Positions 57,706-64,000 of a stretch of DNA of 64,000 nucleotides are shown in pieces. This stretch comes from Diplolepis rosae (Eukaryota > Arthropoda > Insecta > Hymenoptera > Diplolepididae). The notes below the pieces were generated by a model, which searched no databases, was not told the DNA's origin, and saw only the letters and a program-made list of their open reading frames with translations. Both the position numbers and the translations under genes were made by a program. Positions within the stretch are counted from its first letter, which is position 1; every line of letters starts with the position of its first letter. The stretch is taken from NCBI GenBank assembly GCA_030998225.1, contig JAPYXD010000608.1, positions 1,518,501 through 1,582,500 of the forward strand, written 5' to 3'.

Positions 57706-59157
57706 TGTATGAGTCATTCCACGGGAGATTTACCCGCTACATTTTTTTTTGAGTGAAACATTTTATTTTTCGTTCTTTGTTAAAAAATATTTGATACGTA
57801 TTTTTTTATTTCAATATGATATGCAAAATTTCCGAGAAATGAATTTTTGAAAATTATCGTGTTAAAAAAAGTGATCGTCTTAACTTTTTTATAACTAAAA
57901 AAGTACGTATCAAAAAAATGTTAAATATTTCATCTAATATGCGGCTGATCCCAAACTTCGAAATGACATATACTGAAAAATTGTTCCAATGAATTTTCAT
58001 AAGTACATTAGCCATTTTTATAAACAAATAGAGATTGCTGAAAAAGGACCTAATTTTTTTGACTTTTTTTTGTCGATTAATTTTCCTAACACATTCCAGG
58101 ATATACTGTAAAAAATTGAAAGTGGAGAAATGAATAGTTGTTGAGTAATAAATTTGTTTATATGACACATCGAAAAATGATATGTTTGTTTCCATGTTAT
58201 TTTCTTTAATGAAACAAAATACATGCTTATACGCTAAGTAACAAACTTCATCTACAATTTTTTCGGATGGCTTTTTTTCTGATGTAGACTTTAGAATAAA
58301 ATTTAGTTAAAAGTAATCGCACTGGACATCGTAACTTGCCAGAGTAAAACTTTAATTTTCAACGTGCTTCGTAACGAAAATGTCGTTTAAAAGCAGAAAA
58401 GATCGTTGTTGCAATCCATTTAACATGTCAAAACATTCTGGAAAGAAGCAAAAAAAGAGTTTACATCGTGTTTCTTTTTCGATTCTCGAAAACTTTCAAA
58501 TTGTGAACTTCACGAAATCAGAAAAAAAGGCCATCCGAAAAAATTGAAGATGAAGTTTGTTACATAACGTATAAGTATGTATTTTGTTTCATTAAAGAAA
58601 ATAATATGGGAACAAACATATCATTTTTTGGTGTGTCGTATTTACGTATATCCAAATTTGAATCACACTGAGAGAGTCGTACGTCACGCGCATGGTAGCA
58701 CGCGTGCTACTCAACAACTATTTATTTCTCCACTTTCAATTTTTTACAGTATATCCTGGAATGTGTTAGGAAAATTAATCGACAAAAAAAAGTCAAAAAA
58801 ATTAGGTCCTTTTTCAACAATCTCTATTTGTTTATAAAAATGGCTAATTTATTTATGAAAATTCATTGGAACAATTTTTCAGTATATATCATTTCGAAGT
58901 TTGGGATCAGCCGCATATTAGCTGAAATATTTAACATTTTTTTGATACGTACTTTTTTAGTTATAAAAAAGTTAAGACAATTACTTTTTTTAACACGATA
59001 ATTTTCAAAAATTTGTTTCTCGGAAATTTTGCATATCAAATTGAAATAAAAAAATACGTATCAAATATTTTTTAACAAAGAACGAAAAAAAATATATTTC
59101 AAGCAAATAAAAATGTAGGGGGTAAATCTCCCGTGGAATGACCCGTATATATTGAAA
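57706..59157. mobile_element. Foldback element, 1.45 kb, same ends as the 7.8 kb element
   Basis: The left TATGAGTCATTCCACGGGAG and the complement of the right CTCCCGTGGAATGACCCGTA are the termini. The arms (about 57710-58290 and 58525-59152) match in opposite order, including AAAGTACGTATCAAAAAAAT, GCGGCTGATCCCAAACTTCG and ACACATTCCAGGATATACTG. The loop is about 235 bp. The right arm has about 60 bp (58645-58705, with GCACGCGTGCTAC) absent from the left. Shares GGGTCATTCCA ends with 7846-8757 but not the interior. Confidence 0.85.
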
Positions 59158-59279
59158 CATTTCGATGTACTCAATTTTTAATTTATTAATTTTAACGTTT
59201 TCAAAAGCAAATTGAGACATTTCGCTCATAATCTTACGTTCATCTATTTATTTTAATATTTTTCTACGAACAATTTTGG

Positions 59280-59420
59280 CCTATATTGGCTCAAAACTGC
59301 CCATTTCAAAATTATGTTTTTGGGTCACACGAAGGGTGAAAATTTTGCGAGACGAAAAAATTTAATTGACGAGTGATAATGTAGGAAGAAACTCACATTT
59401 AAAAATTTTTTATTTGGATT
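59280..59420. repeat. Direct repeat, copy 1
   Basis: GGCTCAAAACTG, TGGGTCACACGAAGGGTGAAAATTTTGCGA and GAAACTCACaTTTA recur at 60890-61030 with moderate divergence and small gaps. Confidence 0.6.
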
Positions 59421-59570
59421 GGCACGTAGTCTGACCCGTAGAATCTTATCGCAATCGTAGTCTTCAACTTTCCAAATACCTGGAACAAAACACGCGTTAT
59501 CATAAAATTCTCCCCGGAGATTCCACGTTTTAATTTTGGGAGTTTTCCTAAACCTGAAAATAATAGTTCT
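59325..59570 (-). pseudogene. Possible integrase/chromodomain-like fragment
   Basis: The minus-strand frame contains NLRGEFYDNACFVPGIWKVE, DYDCDKILRVRLRANP, then KKFLNVSF. The order resembles the IrGxFYxxEL...YxIEKVLKxR...xFLVKWxGY pattern at the end of some insect integrases with a chromodomain. Weak and could be chance. Confidence 0.3.
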
Positions 59571-59649
59571 TTTTGAGCTTGCAGATTGAAATGGGTCTTT
59601 TTTTTGCTGGAAATCCGACAAAAATTACCCCTATAAGTATCCACCCAGC

Positions 59650-60885
59650 AAACTAATCACGAATTTGATTTATCATGGGCATCAGTTGTCGGGTCGATTA
59701 TTGACTTGGTGAGCGAATGCTCCCGACTAGATCATCATTTGCCCTCCTTTTTTTTAGTCACAACTCGTTGTAACGCAGCTGGTTTATCGTTGGCCCGTCT
59801 GGAAGGGATGGTGAACGCCGTGGCAGCAAAGTGCCCTTAGGGCTCCGATGCTGATCGACGTTTTCTCTTTTTTTTTGTTTGGATGGGCGGCTTTCCTCGA
59901 GTCTCACTATATGTAAATGCACGAGTAATTGCGGCCCGGGCTGACGACGAACCAGTTTCTAGTGTTTCGCGACACTGGAGAAGGTTGGAATCTTTAATTT
60001 CATCCCCCTTAAATTTTTCTTTATTCTACTCTTTTAATAAAAAAAAAACATCCAAGAGCTCCCTGACTCTAACAATGGTGACTTGGTAATATGGGCGACC
60101 GAGTTCTCAAAGTGTGGACGCTATGATGCTACAATGCATAGCATCCACTACAGAGCCTCGATATAATTTACGCAGGGCGCTGAGCCATGCTCTCACCTTG
60201 AAAGGCTTCGCGCCCGAAATCAATTTCAAGGATCTGCAACCGAGCTCGTTACCCCGGTTTTCCACCTCTCTGGCAAGTTCCCACTCTAATTAATATGTGC
60301 GCGCCTCAATTACCGACCGGTATCAAGTCCAGTCCAATCAATAAATTACAAAATTTTTATAGCCGCTCGCCGCTCGCCGCGTGCTTGCTTTGGGCAGTAA
60401 CATGAGAACCCTTAAAGTTCATGTGGAAATTTCCCATATTTTACAGACGAGTGAAAAAATAATTCAATTGTCGCGTATTATTTATTTATACTTGAGATCG
60501 GCATTTTGGCTCATCATTCATAAATGTTTGAATAATTTTTGGGATTCATTAATAAGTTGATAAATTTATATTCATTAATTATCATTTGTATTACATATTA
60601 TATGTTAGTAACCATGATAAAATTTCAATATCTAACCAAAATACCATTTCATTACCATAGTATCTGAATATTTATTAATTTATGTTTAAATATTATATGC
60701 ATAAAGATAAAAAAAACAATAATGAATTGGAACATTTTGACTCTTGTATTTTTAATCTACCGATCTTTAAACATTCTCAGACCGAATTTTGGCCTAAGTT
60801 ACTCAAAAGTTTTGCTTTTCAAGTTCGAGTTTGAACTTTAAGTTTACAATTTTTAATTTCATCAATTTTCAAAATTTTTAAAAGC
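59650..60885. other. No gene recognised
   Basis: A moderately GC-rich patch (59750-60300) then AT-rich sequence. No exon of the host gene with the needed phase was found. Confidence 0.45.
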
Positions 60886-60889
60886 AATT

Positions 60890-61030
60890 TTGCCCTGTTT
60901 TGGCTCAAAATTACTTTTAAGATTCATGAGTGGGTCACACGAATGGTGAAAATTTCGCGATCTCCTATTCTCAATTTAAAGAGCGAGAACGCCAAAGAAA
61001 CTCACGTTTATTTATTTTTAGAGAACACGA
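60890..61030. repeat. Direct repeat, copy 2
   Basis: See copy 1 at 59280-59420. The GGGTCACACGA..GGTGAAAATTT core is shared. Confidence 0.6.
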
Positions 61031-61159
61031 CAGTCAACTCCTCGAGTCCTCGTTTTTTTATTCTCTGTGGTTTAGTTTTCCTTATCTGCAATATATATAT
61101 ATAAAACACTATTCAGCCCTTAATATCAGTTGATGGAAAGCTTCTTTCTCCCTTGTTTT

Positions 61160-61617
61160 TTGTATTAAAAGAACCCATAGGTCAATTCGGACCAATAGTA
61201 GCAAATACATTATTAAAACCTTCAAATGTTTATGTAATGGCTTCTGCATCTGGTTAATTAACTTCAGGTATGACATTTACTATTGTATTATTTACTATAG
61301 CTTCTTTCTCATGTCATACACATACAAAAAAAATACATTATGTTTACAGAACATTTAAAAAAGTGATTAAAGGATGTGTATTTTCCAAACATTGGTTATT
61401 GAAGTTTCTTATAAATTGACTCTTGGAGTGGGCTTTGTCCTAATGCAGTGAAAGAAGCAACACCTCCAAACAAAAATGTTGATGTTAAAATAATTTCGAA
61501 AGGAACAATTGGAAAGATTCAGCCACTAGATGTTTTTGATTTTAGAGTGTGGAAAAATTACGTCCGTCACTTTTCTGACAGTGTAACATTAATGAATGAA
61601 GATAGTTCAACTTTATA
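61160..61617 (+). pseudogene. DDE superfamily transposase fragment
   Basis: First block: VLKEPIGQFGPIVANTLLKP, SNVYVMASASG, then a stop and a deletion. Second block: SWSGLC-type region (WSGLCPNAVKEATPPNKNVD), IISKGTIGKIQPLDVFDFRV, WKNYVRHFSDSVTLMNEDSS and a stop. The spacing EP.GxFGP...YVxASxSG...DSWSG...KGTxGxIQPLDVyxFRxWKNFVR is that of a DDE superfamily endonuclease seen in insect DNA transposons. Only the C-terminal part is left. Confidence 0.7.
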
Positions 61618-61624
61618 AAAGAAA

Positions 61625-62442
61625 TAATATTAATAAAATAAATAATTGTTTAAGACAAACTATTTATTTTAGTAACATACGTTTGCTTAATCTGTACAAG
61701 TAGAAATTTTTAAATTAAAAATAGATGAATAAGATCTTGCACTATTTATGAATAAAAAGTTGCGTTCAAATCAAAGGTTTTCTGCAGTGAAAACATGGAA
61801 TATAACTAATCGTTATACTTGAAAACATCGCAGCCACTAATTACCCCTTTTAAGGAAATTTTTCGAAAAATCCCAAGGCACGTCGACTTTATTTTTTAAT
61901 ATTATTTATAATGCACTAACTTTTTTTAAATTGAACAAATTTTAGAATTTTTACAGTAAAAAAGTGTCAAAAAATATCTTTTTCCATTAATAAAACATGG
62001 GGGTTGTTGTTACACTTATGGGTAAAAATACTGTACAAATATGTGTTTTTAAATGCCAAGTAATTCCTATTTTGTTTCATTGACAAATTCCAAATAGTTT
62101 TTGAGAAATTGGAAAAAATCCGTTTTTAGGGCTGAACTTTAGGGGTGGTTGACACCCCTCACAAAGGGTATGGACATTATGGGTATTAAATATTTTTTGA
62201 TATATCACAATATATCATAATTTCAAGCAAATCGGTGAGGTGCACCTGGGGACCTTCCTTTGTTAGTATTACCAGTATATATTTTATTATCACATAGATT
62301 TCTAATAATAACGCCATAGGAGTGTCGAAACGTCGAAAATCTTGGCCCATTCATCTCAATTATAGGACCTTGCTGACTAATACATAGGCAGTTTGCTTAT
62401 TCATATTTTTTGAAACTCTAAAAGACTTTTGTTTCAAACTAG
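61625..62442. other. Intron end before host exon 5
   Basis: AT-rich, no gene. Ends in the acceptor TTTTGTTTCAAACTAG. Confidence 0.5.
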
Positions 62443-62612
62443 GCGAATAACCGAATCAGCGTTTAAACGCTCATCATTTCGTGACTTGGATATATTTAGT
62501 CATAAAAATTCTCTTGGAGTTGCTGGTACAAATGTCCAGGATCATCAAGGATCAGTAGGAGGATTTTCCAAAGGAAATCTGAATAATTCAAGGAGTCATA
62601 CTTTACCTAGAG
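62443..62612 (+). CDS. Host gene, internal exon 5 of 5 seen
   Basis: A 170 bp exon with acceptor CAAACTAG and strong donor GTGAGT. It completes the split Arg codon of the previous exon (AG + G), giving RRITESAFKRSSFRDLDIFS, then HKNSLGVAGTNVQDHQGSVG and NNSRSHTLPRG. It ends in phase 1, so a further exon starting in phase 1 must lie beyond it. Basic/Ser-rich, no known domain. The first codons are not a start: the open frame runs into the acceptor. Confidence 0.8.
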
Positions 62613-62614
62613 GT

Positions 62615-64000
62615 GAGTCCTTCCATTAATTCTTTTGCATAAAACAACAAGAACAGTGAAAACAATATACATACTTGTATGTGATGCGATCTGAGAAAAG
62701 GGACCTTAGCGTCTCAGCAAAGATTTTACAACAGAAGGGAAAGAATACAAGTAGGCAATGAGCCGAGTCCGTGAGTTCGGCCCGTTCTGCCGTCTTCGAA
62801 GACCGTACAGCTACTTGTAGATGCATCAACAACATTTGTAATAAATATAAGAATGAAGATAATACATTTTTTTATATTAGTACAGTGACAACAAACATAC
62901 GCAATGCAATTTTGTTTTCAAAGTGGAATTAATAGCAGATAAATTAATCATAGTATGAATCATTTGAACAGCAAACCTGTAGTTGAAGACTGCAGGTACG
63001 GCTACCTTATCCATCTTCACCGTTTTGTCCGAGGTATAATTTTCGTATTTGAACACAGTTTAAACACAGTTTGGTCTAAATATAGAAGTAGTGTACAAAA
63101 TAAAAATAACTTGTAAAACGCAATTGTCTACCGATTTTTCATTGTTATAGTTAGAATTTATCATTAAAATTTTATGGTATTTCTTAGAGTTCATATTAAA
63201 ATATTTATTTATTTAAACATTCATAATAATGCATATAACGAGAAATGACAATTTTTTCAATAGTTTGTTTTGCTTTTTTGTAAACATCTTTTTCATTTAT
63301 GTCTGTTGCATTAATATACAATGCGCAGGTATGTATAGGAGAAAGTGATATTGATCTTCTTCCAATTTCTGTTGACAGTGATATTTCATAATATGAATTT
63401 GTTACTCAATATTATTTTTCGAATCAATCTATGTTTTCGGCTATTATAGATGAAGTAAGATCGTTTTTCCTCTACTTTTTGCAATTTACACTTGACTGAA
63501 AGTTTAAGAAACGAAAATTTTTTAAATCAACTCTGACAGATCACCTAGAAATTCAATTTTTATTTTGCTAAGAAAAACAAATTCAAAGTCGGCTAAGATT
63601 TGCGTTTCAGACTATATTTTGAACCTTATCTTCTGATTAACATTTTTTCTGATTCCGCCTCACTCTAATTCGTCTTGTCCCCTGAGAATCAGCAGTATTG
63701 TGCTCAGTTTTCTCTCCTTTCGATTTTTTCTAGAAGTAACTCTCCAAAATAAAGATACAAATAAAGAAACTGGCCCAGCTCCCCTCTAGGGCACGGCCAT
63801 ATTTTCATCTCGAGCAAGTTTGAGTGTACCTAGGGTGTGCAATCAAATCGTCGCGCTTTGTGTTCGGTTTTATATATCCTATGAGTATTTATAATCAAGT
63901 TAAGTAAGCAGAGAGAAATTATATTTTTGAAAGTGTTGGCGATTTAGAATTAATATTACTTTGTGTACTTCCTGTTAGGTGGCGCTTCTGTTACATACCG
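62615..64000. other. Intron start; no exon recognised
   Basis: I looked for a phase-1 acceptor exon. A block near 63337-63390 is splice-flanked but hits a stop in the needed frame. At about 63828 CCTAGGGTGTGCAATCAAAT may be the end of a mariner cut by the window edge, but no transposase is visible. Confidence 0.45.

Noticed and set aside
63337..63391. Splice-like block with CIGESDIDLLPISVDSDIS and a stop, possible last exon
   Set aside because: After the phase-1 donor at 62612, the required frame meets TGA after 6 codons. The good-looking frame would need phase 0.
1..64000. CRISPR array, prokaryotic operon, phage or toxin-antitoxin system
   Set aside because: No regularly spaced direct repeats with unique spacers, no ribosome-binding sites or tandem ORFs. 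The splice sites and element families are eukaryotic.

Overview
The window looks like AT-rich nuclear DNA of an insect. I base this on several mariner lineages, an R1-clade LINE, Gypsy pol relics, consensus GT-AG introns, and a lack of bacterial-style gene packing. Species and order cannot be fixed from the sequence. No rRNA, CRISPR array, prokaryotic operon or convincing functional tRNA was seen.

Only one gene looks like a host gene. It is on the + strand and is seen as five internal exons (6299-7262, 21068-21394, 21457-21821, 33951-34247, 62443-62612). Their reading phases fit exactly (0/0, 0/0, 2/2, 2/2). They give about 707 residues of a Ser/Lys-rich, low-complexity, probably unstructured protein whose start and end lie outside the window. 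The introns are 13.8 kb, 62 bp, 12.1 kb and 28.2 kb, and almost everything else in the window is transposon debris inside them.

Layout: 0-6.3 kb holds two mariner relics and a 2.1 kb long-inverted-repeat element. 7.3-15.1 kb (first intron) holds a TTAA-flanked MITE, a foldback with a GC-rich core, an internally deleted mariner, a decayed Mutator-like transposase gene and several palindromic elements. 16-20.9 kb holds mariner and Gypsy scraps and two tRNA-like repeat units. 21.8-33.9 kb holds a Gypsy pol scrap, three mariners, an AGATCT-rich palindrome and a possible LTR/PBS. 34.2-62.4 kb holds a Tc1-like element with about 260 bp TIRs and a foldback nested inside it, another mariner, a Gypsy pol relic split by an LTR-like block, a LINE split by an inverted-repeat element carrying a roughly 120 bp satellite, a third copy of the main mariner family, a 4.9 kb R1-clade LINE with a 13 bp target duplication, a higher-order satellite (about 192 bp), hammerhead-ribozyme-like motifs, a second foldback with the same GGGTCATTCCA ends, and a DDE transposase relic.

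No transposon ORF is intact. Every one has stops, frameshifts, deletions or lost catalytic residues. The most unusual content is the number of large palindromic elements (about a dozen), the hammerhead-like motifs, and the satellite-bearing element.
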